A stretch of 64,000 nt of DNA from JBBPYC01 sp965218765. Lineage in GTDB: Bacteria; Pseudomonadota; Gammaproteobacteria; Burkholderiales; Burkholderiaceae_C. Both the position numbers and the translations under genes were made by a program. Where the stretch lies: positions 868,001-932,000 of the forward strand of contig CBDCLU010000002.1 in assembly GCA_965218765.1 (NCBI GenBank), written 5' to 3'. The notes under the pieces are model-generated. The model saw only the letters and a list, made by a program, of their open reading frames with translations. It was not told the origin of the DNA and did no database searches. Shown in pieces: positions 11,615 through 20,269 of this stretch (positions are counted from its first letter, which is position 1; each line of letters begins with the position of its first letter).

Positions 11615-11647
11615 CGTGAATCGATTCTAGAAAGCCCGTGCGAAGCG

Positions 11648-12169
11648 GTGCTTTGCGTCGAGTGGCGCAGCGAAGATGACACGCAGGCGTTCGCTGCGCG
11701 GCTCGCGGCCAGTGCGGCGATCCGTGATGCGTACATCGAACTGCGCGGCGATCTGGGGGCGGGCAAGACCACGTTCGTGCGCCATCTGCTGCGCGTGTTG
11801 GGCGTCACCGGCCGCATCACGAGCCCGAGCTTTGCTGTGGTGGAAGCCTATCAAGTGGCGTGGCCGCAACGAATCGATGAAAAAATGCGTGACGGATTGC
11901 ACGCGTCGAACGCGTCGTCCAAGCCGAGCGAACTCGCGATCTGGCACTTCGACTTCTATCGATTCAATGACCCGCGCGAATGGGAAGACGCGGGCCTGCG
12001 CGACCTGTTCGCCGCGCCCGGGCTGAAGCTGGCCGAATGGCCCGAGCAGGCCGGTGCGCTGCTGCCAGCCGCCGACCTCGTGCTTCAGATCGAACTGCTG
12101 GCCGACGGCAGCACGCGTGCGGTCGAAGCCCGCGCGGGCACCGCTCGCGGCCAGCAACTCATCGGCTGA
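11648..12169 (+). CDS. tsaE: tRNA threonylcarbamoyladenosine biosynthesis ATPase TsaE
   Basis: ATPase of the t6A37 tRNA-modification complex with TsaB and TsaD, 173 aa. The P-loop GDLGAGKTTFVRHLL, the switch segment ITSPSFAVVE, and the late HFDFYR and EWPEQAG motifs identify it. There is no ATG near the expected N-terminus; I chose GTG at 11648 because it gives a normal length. An in-frame CTG at 11588 is the main alternative but would overlap the divergent queG gene. An insertion of about 25 residues after the switch segment makes it slightly long. Confidence 0.88.
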   Translation: MLCVEWRSEDDTQAFAARLAASAAIRDAYIELRGDLGAGKTTFVRHLLRVLGVTGRITSPSFAVVEAYQVAWPQRIDEKMRDGLHASNASSKPSELAIWHFDFYRFNDPREWEDAGLRDLFAAPGLKLAEWPEQAGALLPAADLVLQIELLADGSTRAVEARAGTARGQQLIG

Positions 12170-12170
12170 C

Positions 12171-13697
12171 ATGCCCATGACCACATTCGACCGTTCCGAT
12201 TCGTCCACTGTGCCAGTGCAGCCCGACACCGCCGCAGGCCCGACCCGCCGCCATCTGCTGCTGCGGCATGGCGGCGGCGGCGCGCTTGCGTTGATGCTCG
12301 GCATGCGCCACGCGCACGGCGCGGGCATCGTCGCGGTTCGCACCTGGCCGGCGCCCGAGTATTCGCGCATGACGATCGAGTCCGATGCGAAGCTGGTCAC
12401 CAAGGTGTTCATGATCGACACGCCGAGCCGGCTCGTGGTGGACATTCAGGGGCTGGACCTGAACGCCGCGTTGAGCGAGCTGAGCGGCAAGGTGCGCTCC
12501 GACGACCCGAACATCGCGGGCCTGCGCATCGGCCAGTTCTCGCCGGGCGTGGTGCGGCTCGTGATCGATCTGAAACGGCAGATCAAGTCGGAGGTGTTCA
12601 CGCTGGCACCGACCGCGCCCTATCAGCACCGGCTCGTGTTCGACCTGTACCCGCAGAACAAGGCCGACCCGCTCGATGAGCTGGTGGCCGAGCGCATGCG
12701 CGATGCCGAACGCGCACCGGCGCTTGCGTCCGCGCGCACCGATCGCGACACGCTGGCCGACGTGCCGCGCTCCGATCCGCTGGGCGAGTTGATGACGCGC
12801 CAGTCGGCCGCGCAGACCGCCGCTGCGGTGGCCGCGGCTGCCGCGACCGGGGCTGTGCCGCCAGCGCCGATCGTGACCGCCAGGATCGAGCCGGCGCCGT
12901 CGGTTCCGGCGGAGCGCCCCGTGCCGAAGAAGCCGGCCGGCACCATCAGCGCTGCCAAGACCGATCGCTTCATCGTGATTGCGCTCGATCCCGGCCACGG
13001 CGGTGAAGACCCGGGTGCGATCGGCCCGAACGGCACGCGTGAGAAAGACGTGGTGCTGCAGATCGCGCATCGGCTGCGCGACCGCATCAACGCGACCACC
13101 ATCGACGGCCCGAACGGTCGCATGGGACTGCGTGCGTTTCTGACACGCGACGCCGACTTCTTCGTGCCGCTGGGCCAGCGCGTGGTCAAGGCGCGTGCAG
13201 TGCAGGCCGATCTGTTCATGAGCATCCATGCCGACTCGTTCACCAATTCGGAGGCAAACGGTGCCAGCGTCTATGCGCTGTCCGAGCGCGGCGCCACCAG
13301 CAGCGCCGCGCGCTGGCTCGCGAACAAAGAAAACCGCGCCGACCTGGTCGGCGGCGTGAACCTGAAAAGCAACGACGCGCACCTGTACCGCGCGCTGGTG
13401 GACATGAGCACCACCGCGCAGATCAACGACAGCCTGCGGCTGGGCAGCGCGTTGCTCGGCCAGCTCGACGACGTCGGCCGGCTGCACAAGCCGCGGGTCG
13501 AGCAGGCCGGCTTTGCGGTGTTGAAAGCGCCCGACATTCCGAGCGTACTGATCGAGACCGCGTTCATCAGCAATCCCGAAGAGGAGCAGCGCCTGCGCAG
13601 CGTGCACTATCAGGAGCAGCTTGCGAGCGCCGTCATGCGCGGCATCGTCGGCTACTTCAGCAAACACCCGCCGCTCGCGCGCACCCGGATGCTGTAG
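12171..13697 (+). CDS. amiC: N-acetylmuramoyl-L-alanine amidase AmiC-type
   Basis: Periplasmic zinc amidase that splits septal peptidoglycan at cell division, 508 aa. The N-terminus has a Tat-like signal (TRRHLLLRHGGGGALALML). An AMIN domain follows (about residues 50-160), then a Pro/Ala linker, then the Amidase_3 domain with the zinc ligands in DPGHGGEDPGAIG, the SIHAD motif and the catalytic Glu in LIETAFISN. It starts one base after the tsaE stop, so tsaE-amiC is an operon, as in most betaproteobacteria. An ATG two codons later is an alternative start. Confidence 0.92.
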   Translation: MPMTTFDRSDSSTVPVQPDTAAGPTRRHLLLRHGGGGALALMLGMRHAHGAGIVAVRTWPAPEYSRMTIESDAKLVTKVFMIDTPSRLVVDIQGLDLNAALSELSGKVRSDDPNIAGLRIGQFSPGVVRLVIDLKRQIKSEVFTLAPTAPYQHRLVFDLYPQNKADPLDELVAERMRDAERAPALASARTDRDTLADVPRSDPLGELMTRQSAAQTAAAVAAAAATGAVPPAPIVTARIEPAPSVPAERPVPKKPAGTISAAKTDRFIVIALDPGHGGEDPGAIGPNGTREKDVVLQIAHRLRDRINATTIDGPNGRMGLRAFLTRDADFFVPLGQRVVKARAVQADLFMSIHADSFTNSEANGASVYALSERGATSSAARWLANKENRADLVGGVNLKSNDAHLYRALVDMSTTAQINDSLRLGSALLGQLDDVGRLHKPRVEQAGFAVLKAPDIPSVLIETAFISNPEEEQRLRSVHYQEQLASAVMRGIVGYFSKHPPLARTRML

Positions 13698-13733
13698 AGG
13701 CGCGGCGGGGCCGGCTAGTGGCGGCTTCTTATA

Positions 13734-13757
13734 TTCAGACTGGTATATCGGTCTGAA
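13734..13757. promoter_or_regulatory. 24-bp near-perfect palindrome upstream of the sulfur operon
   Basis: Inverted repeat with arms TTCAGACTGGTA and TATCGGTCTGAA; the outer seven base pairs (TTCAGAC/GTCTGAA) match perfectly and the inner five differ at two positions. It lies about 50 bp before the TSUP start in an otherwise gene-free 108-bp gap. A LysR-type regulator such as CysB is the natural candidate given the genes downstream, but that is inference. Confidence 0.5.
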
Positions 13758-13805
13758 AACTCAGTCGTTTGGAATTCGCCTGCGGGGACTTACAGTCGCC
13801 CGCCT

Positions 13806-14576
13806 ATGCACGATCTGGCGTTCACCGCAGCAGGCCTGGCCGTCGGGCTGATCGTCGGCTTGACCGGCGTGGGCGGTGGCTCGCTGATGACGCCGCTGTT
13901 GATCTTCGGCTTCGGCGTGCACCCGCATCTGGCGATCGGCACCGACCTGCTGTTCGCGGGCTTCACCAAACTCGGCGGCTCGATCGCGCTTGCGCGTGCG
14001 CGCCGGATCGACTGGCCGGTGGTCGCGCGTCTGAGCATGGGCAGCGTGCCGGCGGCGTTGTTGACGCTGGCCGTGCTGAATCGGCTCGGTCCGGCCACGC
14101 AGGCATTGCAGCAGGTCATGACGGGCACGCTGGGCGCGGCGCTACTGCTGACCGCGGCAGCGACGTTCTACAAGGTGCTGGCAGGCGCCCGGCCGATGCC
14201 AGTCTCCGTAGCGCGGTCCGTGCATCCATCGGCTGCGATCGGCTTCGGTGCGCTGCTCGGCGTGCTGGTCACGCTGACGTCGGTCGGCGCCGGCGCGATC
14301 GGCGTGCTGGTGTTGCTGCTGCTGTACCCGGCGCTGCCGCTGCCGCGCATCGTCGCCGCCGACATCGCGCACGCGGTGCCGCTCACGCTGATCGCGGGCC
14401 TTGGGCATGCATCGATCGGCTCGGTCGACTGGTCGCTGCTTGCGCTGCTGCTGACCGGCTCGCTGCCGGGCATCTGGCTGGGCTCGAAGCTCCTGCATGC
14501 CGTGCCGGAGCGCGCGGTGCGCTCGCTGCTGTCGGTGCTGCTCGGCTATGCGGGGCTCAAGCTGATCGCGCTTTGA
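13806..14576 (+). CDS. TSUP family (TauE/SafE) sulfite/sulfonate transporter
   Basis: Inner-membrane transporter of 256 aa with about eight hydrophobic helices and two internal repeats, each beginning with the family glycine motif (LTGVGGGSLMTPLLI near residue 20; LTSVGAGAIGVLVL near 158). TSUP proteins move sulfite, sulfonates or other sulfur anions. It lies 52 bp before cysI and behind the palindrome at 13734-13757, so a role in sulfur-anion transport coordinated with assimilation is likely. Direction of transport cannot be read from sequence. Confidence 0.88.
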   Translation: MHDLAFTAAGLAVGLIVGLTGVGGGSLMTPLLIFGFGVHPHLAIGTDLLFAGFTKLGGSIALARARRIDWPVVARLSMGSVPAALLTLAVLNRLGPATQALQQVMTGTLGAALLLTAAATFYKVLAGARPMPVSVARSVHPSAAIGFGALLGVLVTLTSVGAGAIGVLVLLLLYPALPLPRIVAADIAHAVPLTLIAGLGHASIGSVDWSLLALLLTGSLPGIWLGSKLLHAVPERAVRSLLSVLLGYAGLKLIAL

Positions 14577-14628
14577 CCTGCGCTTTTCCCTCTTCTGTTC
14601 TTCTCTTTGTTCCCCCTGAGACTTGTTC

Positions 14629-16389
14629 ATGTATCAATACAACGACTTTGACCACGAATTCGTGCAGCTGCGCGCCGCGCAGTTTCGCGATCAGCTCGAG
14701 CGCTGGCAGGCCGGCACGCTGTCCGATGCCGCGTTCACCCCGCTGCGGCTGCAAAACGGCTGGTACGTTCAGCGCTACGCACCGATGTTGCGTGTGGCGA
14801 TTCCGTATGGCGAGCTGGGCAGCGCGCAATTGCGCGCATTGGCAAAGATAGCGCGCGACTACGACACGCCGGAAGCCGAGGTCTATGAGACCGCTACCAG
14901 CACACAGGCCAGGCTCGGCACGCTGCACATGCCGACCAACTACGGCCACTTCACGACGCGGCAGAACTGCCAGTTCAACTGGATCCCGCTGGCCAAAGCG
15001 GCCGACGTGATGGACCTGCTGGCCGGCGTGAACATGCACGGCATCCAGACCAGCGGCAACTGCATCCGCAACATCACGACCGAGGAACTCGCGGGCATCG
15101 CGCCCGACGAGATCGCCGACCCACGCCCGTTTGCGGAAATCCTGCGGCAGTGGAGCACGCTGCATCCGGAGTTCGCATTCCTGCCGCGCAAGTTCAAGAT
15201 CGCGCTGTCCGGTTCGCAGGAAGACCGTGCGGCCACGCACTGGTACGACATCGGCCTCAAGCTGCTGAAAAACGATGCGGGCGAGGTCGGCTTCGAAGTA
15301 TCGGCCGGCGGCGGCATGGGCCGCACGCCGGTCATCTCGCCGGTGCTGCGCGAATTTCTGCCGTGGCAGCAGCTGCTGAACTACGTCGAAGCGGTGATCC
15401 GCGTCTACAACCGCTGGGGCCGGCGCGACAACAGCTACAAGGCGCGCATCAAGATCCTCGTGAAGGCTGAAGGCGCGCGCTTCGTGCAGGAAGTCGAGCA
15501 GGAGTGGCGCGAGATCGTCGAGATCGACGGCGGCCCGCACACGCTCACGCAGACTGAATACGACCGGGTCGCAGCGTTCTTTCAGCCGCCGGTGTTGAGC
15601 GAACCAGCCGGGTCGTCGGCGGTGCCGGAGAGCGCGGAGTACGCACGCTGGCTGCAGCGCAACGTCACCGCGCACAAGAACCCGGAACTGCGCGCCGTGA
15701 CCCTGTCATTGAAGCGCGTCGGCTATGCACCGGGCGACGCCACCGCCGAGCAGATGGAAGCTGCAGCCGATCTTGCCGACAGCTACAGCGCCGGCGAGGT
15801 TCGCGTCACGCACAAGCAGAACCTGCTGCTGCCCTGGGTGCGCGCCGATCAGTTGCCGCAACTGTGGCAGGCAGCAAAAGCCGCCGGCTTTGCGCGCCCG
15901 ACGATCGGCTTGCTGACCGACATGATCGCCTGCCCCGGCGGCGACTTCTGCGCTTTAGCCAACGCGCGCTCGATCCCGCTGGCAGAGGCGATCCTCGAGC
16001 GCTACCAGGACCTCGACGAGTTGTTCGATCTGGGCGAGATCGACCTGCACATCAGCGGCTGCATCAACTCCTGCGGGCACCACCATAGCGGCCACATCGG
16101 CATCCTCGGCGTCGACAAGGATGGCCGCGAGTGGTATCAGGTGTCGGTCGGCGGCTCGGACGGCAGCGACCTGAGCGGGCCGGCCGTGCCCGGCAAGGTG
16201 GTCGGCCCGTCGTTCTCGGCCGAAGAAGTGCCGGACGTGATCGAAGCGGTGCTCGGCACCTACCGCAATGAGCGCAAGGCCGGCGGCGAGGCGTTCATCG
16301 ACACGGTGCGGCGCATCGGCCTCGATCCGTTCAAGGAAGCGGCCAAAGGCGCGCGCCATGCTGCGCAGCACGAGCCGCAAGCGGCTTGA
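14629..16389 (+). CDS. cysI: Assimilatory sulfite reductase hemoprotein (nitrite/sulfite reductase family)
   Basis: Siroheme/4Fe-4S enzyme reducing sulfite to sulfide, 586 aa. Two ferredoxin-like half domains and two siroheme domains are recognisable; TNYGHFTTRQNCQFNW lies near residue 103, and the four cluster cysteines occur in CPGGDFC and CINSCGHHHSGH. The start at 14629 (MYQYNDFDHEF) is the one conserved in relatives; the frame opens two codons earlier. No flavoprotein CysJ is encoded here, so an external electron donor is needed; a ferredoxin and its reductase lie downstream at 19.9-21.4 kb. Its stop overlaps the next start (TGATG). Confidence 0.93.
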   Translation: MYQYNDFDHEFVQLRAAQFRDQLERWQAGTLSDAAFTPLRLQNGWYVQRYAPMLRVAIPYGELGSAQLRALAKIARDYDTPEAEVYETATSTQARLGTLHMPTNYGHFTTRQNCQFNWIPLAKAADVMDLLAGVNMHGIQTSGNCIRNITTEELAGIAPDEIADPRPFAEILRQWSTLHPEFAFLPRKFKIALSGSQEDRAATHWYDIGLKLLKNDAGEVGFEVSAGGGMGRTPVISPVLREFLPWQQLLNYVEAVIRVYNRWGRRDNSYKARIKILVKAEGARFVQEVEQEWREIVEIDGGPHTLTQTEYDRVAAFFQPPVLSEPAGSSAVPESAEYARWLQRNVTAHKNPELRAVTLSLKRVGYAPGDATAEQMEAAADLADSYSAGEVRVTHKQNLLLPWVRADQLPQLWQAAKAAGFARPTIGLLTDMIACPGGDFCALANARSIPLAEAILERYQDLDELFDLGEIDLHISGCINSCGHHHSGHIGILGVDKDGREWYQVSVGGSDGSDLSGPAVPGKVVGPSFSAEEVPDVIEAVLGTYRNERKAGGEAFIDTVRRIGLDPFKEAAKGARHAAQHEPQAA

Positions 16390-16820
16390 TGCAACAGGAA
16401 CACATTGCGATGACGACCACCGAAATCCAGCACCTGCGCCTGCTCACGGCCGCCGAGCACACGCTGCCGGCCGAGCACGGCGGCCGCGTGCTCGAGCTGG
16501 CCAACGATGTCGATCCGCGCGAAGTCTCGCTTGCCGGCATCGAGCGGGTGGACCTGCAGTTCCCCACCTTCAAGGACGGCCGCGCGTTCAGCCAGGCTTA
16601 TCTGCTGCGCCGGCGCCTCCGCTTTGCAGGCGAGATCCGCGCGACCGGCGATGTGCTGGTGGACCAATTGCCGCAGATGCAGCGCAGCGGCTTCGATTCA
16701 GCGGTGTTGAACGAACCGCTCGACGTGGCTGCCGCGCGCCGCCAGCTCGAACGCTATCCCGCGCACTATCAGGCCGATGCGATCCACGAGCGCGCGCAAC
16801 TGCTGCAGGCCGGCGCATGA
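16389..16820 (+). CDS. DUF934 protein of the sulfur assimilation operon
   Basis: Conserved cytoplasmic protein, 143 aa from the ATG overlapping the cysI stop; a later ATG at 16410 (MTTTEIQH) is an alternative start. The core FPTFKDGRAFSQAYLLRRR near residues 58-76 and the GFDSAVL segment are the DUF934 signature. Members sit between cysI and cysH in beta- and gammaproteobacteria and are assumed to assist sulfite reductase, but no activity is established. Both neighbours overlap it by one to four bases, indicating tight co-translation. Confidence 0.88.
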   Translation: MQQEHIAMTTTEIQHLRLLTAAEHTLPAEHGGRVLELANDVDPREVSLAGIERVDLQFPTFKDGRAFSQAYLLRRRLRFAGEIRATGDVLVDQLPQMQRSGFDSAVLNEPLDVAAARRQLERYPAHYQADAIHERAQLLQAGA

Positions 16821-17596
16821 ACGGCAGCGCCGTCGCACGCCGCGCGAAGCCATCGGCGGACTTTGCCGCGAAGCTCGATCGCACGAGCGCGTTGCTGCGG
16901 CAGGCGGCCCGCACGCGCGCCGGCCACGGCTCGGACCCATCCGGTGCGGCCGTCACCCAGGCGTCCAGCCTGGGTGCGGAAGACATGGTGATCTCGCATC
17001 TGATCGAGTCGCTGGGCTTGCCGATCGACATCTTCGTGCTGGACACCGGCATGCTGCACAGCGAGACGCTCGCGCTGCTGGACCAGTTGAAGAAGCACAG
17101 CCGGCTGCCGGTGCGCGTGTTCGAGCCGCAGCCACAGGCCATCGTCCAGTTCGTTGCCCGCGAAGGCGACCAGGCGATGTATCGCAGCATCCCGCTGCGC
17201 AAGGCGTGCTGCACGATCAGGAAGACCGAGCCGCTCGCACGCGCGCTGGCCGGTTACGACGGCTGGATCACCGGCATGCGGCGCGAGCAATCGGCCGGGC
17301 GGGCCGCCGTCCCGCTGATCGACGACCGGGAGCCGCGCACCAAGTACAACCCGCTGGCCGAATGGACGCAGGGCGACGTCTGGCACTACATCGGCAACCA
17401 CCAGGTCGCCTACAACCCGCTGCACGATGCGTTCTTCCCGAGCATCGGCTGCGCGCCCTGCACGCGCGCGGTCAGCCTCGGCGAAGACCCGCGTGCGGGC
17501 CGCTGGTGGTGGGAGCACGATGCGCAAAAGGAGTGCGGCCTGCACGTGCGGCAGCCGGATTCGATCCCGCAGCAGACCCAAGGAGCCCACGCATGA
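16817..17596 (+). CDS. cysH: Phosphoadenylyl/adenylyl-sulfate reductase CysH
   Basis: Reduces activated sulfate to sulfite; 259 aa, cytoplasmic. The PAPS-reductase fold is seen in ASSLGAEDMV and LDTGMLHSETL. Cysteine pairs in KACCTIRK and GCAPCT bind a 4Fe-4S cluster, and the catalytic Cys lies in ECGLHV near the C-terminus. The cluster cysteines mark the APS-using branch, which fits the absence of an APS kinase: CysN here lacks a CysC domain and no cysC is present. ATGA overlap with the previous gene. Confidence 0.92.
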   Translation: MNGSAVARRAKPSADFAAKLDRTSALLRQAARTRAGHGSDPSGAAVTQASSLGAEDMVISHLIESLGLPIDIFVLDTGMLHSETLALLDQLKKHSRLPVRVFEPQPQAIVQFVAREGDQAMYRSIPLRKACCTIRKTEPLARALAGYDGWITGMRREQSAGRAAVPLIDDREPRTKYNPLAEWTQGDVWHYIGNHQVAYNPLHDAFFPSIGCAPCTRAVSLGEDPRAGRWWWEHDAQKECGLHVRQPDSIPQQTQGAHA

Positions 17597-18525
17597 ATGC
17601 CCGCACCGAGCCCGAACTGCTGCACGCTCTGAGCAACCGGCACCTGGACGCGCTGGAGGAAGAAGCGATCTTCATCCTGCGCGAAGTGGCTGCCGCGTTC
17701 GAACGGCCCGCGTTGCTGTTTTCCGGCGGCAAGGATTCGCTGATCATTCTGAGGTGCGCGGAAAAGGCGTTCGGCATTGGCCGCATTCCGTATCCGCTGC
17801 TGATGATCGACACCGGCCACAACTTCGTCGAAGTCACCGATTTCCGCGACCTGCGCGCGGCCGAGCTGCGGGCCGAGCTGGTCGTGCGCAGAGTCGAGGA
17901 TTCGATCGCGCGCGGCACCGTGCGGCTGGCCCACGCCGGCGAGTCGCGCAACGTGCACCAATCCGTCACCTTGCTCGAAGCGATCGATGAGTTCCGCTTC
18001 GACGCGCTGATCGGCGGCGCGCGGCGCGACGAGGAGAAAGCGCGCGCAAAGGAACGCATCTTCAGCCACCGCGACAGCTTCGGCCAGTGGCAGCCGAAGG
18101 CGCAGCGCCCTGAGCTCTGGTCGCTGTTCAACACGCGGCTGCAAACGGGCGAACACTTTCGCGTATTCCCGATCTCCAACTGGACCGAGCTCGACGTCTG
18201 GCAGTACATCGAGCGCGAGCGGATCGCGCTGCCCGCGCTCTACTACACGCATGAACGCGCCGTGGTGGAGCGCCGCGGCATGCTCGCGCCGGTGACCGAC
18301 ATCACGCCTGCGAAAGACGGCGAGATGGTCGAGCGGCGACAGGTGCGCTTTCGCACCGTCGGCGATGTGACCTGCACCTGTCCGGTGGATAGCCTTGCGG
18401 CGACGCCGGCCGACGTCGTGCTCGAAACCCTGGCGGCCAAACTGAGCGAACGCGGCGCGACCCGCATGGACGACCGCACGTCGGACGCCTCGATGGAAAA
18501 GCGCAAAAAAGAAGGCTACTTCTGA
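17593..18525 (+). CDS. cysD: Sulfate adenylyltransferase subunit 2 CysD
   Basis: Catalytic subunit of ATP sulfurylase making APS from sulfate and ATP, 310 aa. The PP-loop FSGGKDSL is near residue 43, followed by DTGHNFVEVTDFRD, GGARRDEEKARAKER and the C-terminal TVGDVTCTCPV. It works as a heterodimer with the GTPase CysN encoded immediately downstream; start and stop overlap both neighbours (ATGA and TGATG). The normal C-terminal end MEKRKKEGYF is intact. Confidence 0.94.
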   Translation: MNARTEPELLHALSNRHLDALEEEAIFILREVAAAFERPALLFSGGKDSLIILRCAEKAFGIGRIPYPLLMIDTGHNFVEVTDFRDLRAAELRAELVVRRVEDSIARGTVRLAHAGESRNVHQSVTLLEAIDEFRFDALIGGARRDEEKARAKERIFSHRDSFGQWQPKAQRPELWSLFNTRLQTGEHFRVFPISNWTELDVWQYIERERIALPALYYTHERAVVERRGMLAPVTDITPAKDGEMVERRQVRFRTVGDVTCTCPVDSLAATPADVVLETLAAKLSERGATRMDDRTSDASMEKRKKEGYF

Positions 18526-19847
18526 TGGAAACTATCGATTTGATAGCTGAAAGTGAAGGCACCACTAACGCCCCGAGCCGATTTGATACCGAATCGGCAC
18601 TCAAATTCATCACCTGCGGCTCGGTCGACGACGGCAAGAGCACGTTGATCGGCCGGCTGCTGGTGGACAGCAGCGCGGTGCTGCAGGACCAGCTCAGCAG
18701 CGTGCAGCGCGCCGGCGCAACGGACTTGGCGCTGCTGACCGACGGCCTGTCGGCAGAGCGCGAACAGGGCATCACGATCGACGTCGCCTACCGCTACTTC
18801 GCGACGCGCAAGCGCAAGTTCATCATCGGCGACGCGCCGGGCCATGAGCAATACACGCGCAACATGGTGACGGCCGCGAGCAGCGCCGATGCGGCCGTGG
18901 TGCTGGTGGACGCGACCAAGCTCGACTGGCGCAGCCTGCAATTCGACCTGCTGCCGCAGACACGCCGGCACGCATTGCTGTGCCAGTTGCTGCGCGTGCC
19001 ATCGATCGTCTTCGTGGTGAACAAGCTCGACGCGGTCGAGCATCCCGACCGCGCGTTCGCCCACATCCGCGCCGCACTGATGCAGTTCACGGCGAGCGCC
19101 GGCATTGCGGTGCGCGCGCTGCTGCCGATTTCTGCGCTGGAAGGCTTCAACGTAGTCGACCCAAGGCCCGGCTGGTGCGACTGGCATGGCGACAGCCTGC
19201 TGCAGCTGCTCGAACAGCTGCCGGCCGCGCATCCGCAGGCCGACGCGACACCGTTTGCGCTGCCCGTGCAGTGGGTCGAGAAATTTGCGTCCTCTGCGCA
19301 TACCGCGCAGGGCCGCCGCGTGTTCTGGGGCCGCGTTGCGGGCGGCGCGGCGAAGGTCGGCGCTGCGTTGCGCGTGCAGCCGGGCGGCCAAATCGCCACC
19401 ATCTCGCAGGTGCTTGACCACGCGCGCCGGCCCGGCGAAGTCGGCGCGGGTGCCAGCGCGGGCATCGTGCTGGACCGCGAACTCGACATCTCGCGCGGCG
19501 ACTGGTTGCTGACCGCCGATCCTGACGCGTTCATGCCGACGCGCGAACTGCGTGCCACCGTCGCCTGGCTCGACGACGAGCCGCTCGTGCCGGGGCGTGT
19601 GTATCTCGTGCTGCACGGCCACCGCTGGATCAAGGCCCGGGTTGCGCGCGTGCTGCACCGCATCGACATCCACACGCTGCAGCAGACGCCGGCGACCGAA
19701 CTGGTGACGAACGCGATCGGCACGGTCGAGCTCGCGCTGCAGGAGCCGATCTGCACGCTGCCGTATGCGCAGTCGCGCCTGCTGGGCGCACTCGTACTGG
19801 TCGATGCGGCCACGCACAAGACCGCTGGTGCGGTGCTGGTTCAGTAA
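18525..19847 (+). CDS. cysN: Sulfate adenylyltransferase subunit 1 CysN (GTPase)
   Basis: Regulatory GTPase of ATP sulfurylase, 440 aa. EF-Tu-like G motifs are present: GSVDDGKSTLIGRLL, DAPGHEQYTRNM and NKLDAVEH, followed by two beta-barrel domains. The protein ends after the barrels, so it is the short form without a fused APS kinase. Last gene of the overlapping cys gene chain; 91 bp separate it from the ferredoxin. Confidence 0.93.
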   Translation: METIDLIAESEGTTNAPSRFDTESALKFITCGSVDDGKSTLIGRLLVDSSAVLQDQLSSVQRAGATDLALLTDGLSAEREQGITIDVAYRYFATRKRKFIIGDAPGHEQYTRNMVTAASSADAAVVLVDATKLDWRSLQFDLLPQTRRHALLCQLLRVPSIVFVVNKLDAVEHPDRAFAHIRAALMQFTASAGIAVRALLPISALEGFNVVDPRPGWCDWHGDSLLQLLEQLPAAHPQADATPFALPVQWVEKFASSAHTAQGRRVFWGRVAGGAAKVGAALRVQPGGQIATISQVLDHARRPGEVGAGASAGIVLDRELDISRGDWLLTADPDAFMPTRELRATVAWLDDEPLVPGRVYLVLHGHRWIKARVARVLHRIDIHTLQQTPATELVTNAIGTVELALQEPICTLPYAQSRLLGALVLVDAATHKTAGAVLVQ

Positions 19848-19938
19848 CGGCGCGCAAACGTCGGCGCGAGCGAAAAATTTAGAATCGAGGGTTGCCCCAT
19901 CCCATTAGCCGCCAACCCGATTGCCCGAAAAAAAGACC

Positions 19939-20268
19939 ATGACCCACGTCGTCACCGAATCCTGCATCCGCTGCAAATACACCGACTGCGTCGACGTGTG
20001 TCCGGTCGATTGCTTCCGCGAAGGCCCGAACTTCCTCGTGATCGACCCGGACGAATGCATCGACTGCGCGGTCTGCATCCCCGAGTGCCCGGTGAACGCG
20101 ATCTACGCCGAGGAAGACCTGCCGCCGAACCAGCTTGCATTCATCAAGATCAACGCCGAGCTGACACCGAACTTCAAAAGCATCACCAAGCGCAAACCGG
20201 CTCCTGAGGATGCCGACGACTGGAAAGACAAGACCGACAAGATCGGCGAACTGGTGCGCGACTGGTGA
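19939..20268 (+). CDS. fdxA: Seven-iron ferredoxin FdxA type
   Basis: Small cytoplasmic electron carrier of 109 aa with a [3Fe-4S] and a [4Fe-4S] cluster. The first motif is CIRCKYTDCVDVCPVDC and the second CIDCAVCIPECPVNAI, followed by the long acidic/basic C-terminal tail usual in Azotobacter-type FdxA. The ATG at 19939 follows AAAGACC. It lies one base before a ferredoxin-NADP reductase gene and downstream of cysN, so it may supply electrons to the CysJ-less sulfite reductase; that link is inferred from position. Confidence 0.92.
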   Translation: MTHVVTESCIRCKYTDCVDVCPVDCFREGPNFLVIDPDECIDCAVCIPECPVNAIYAEEDLPPNQLAFIKINAELTPNFKSITKRKPAPEDADDWKDKTDKIGELVRDW

Positions 20269-20269
20269 G

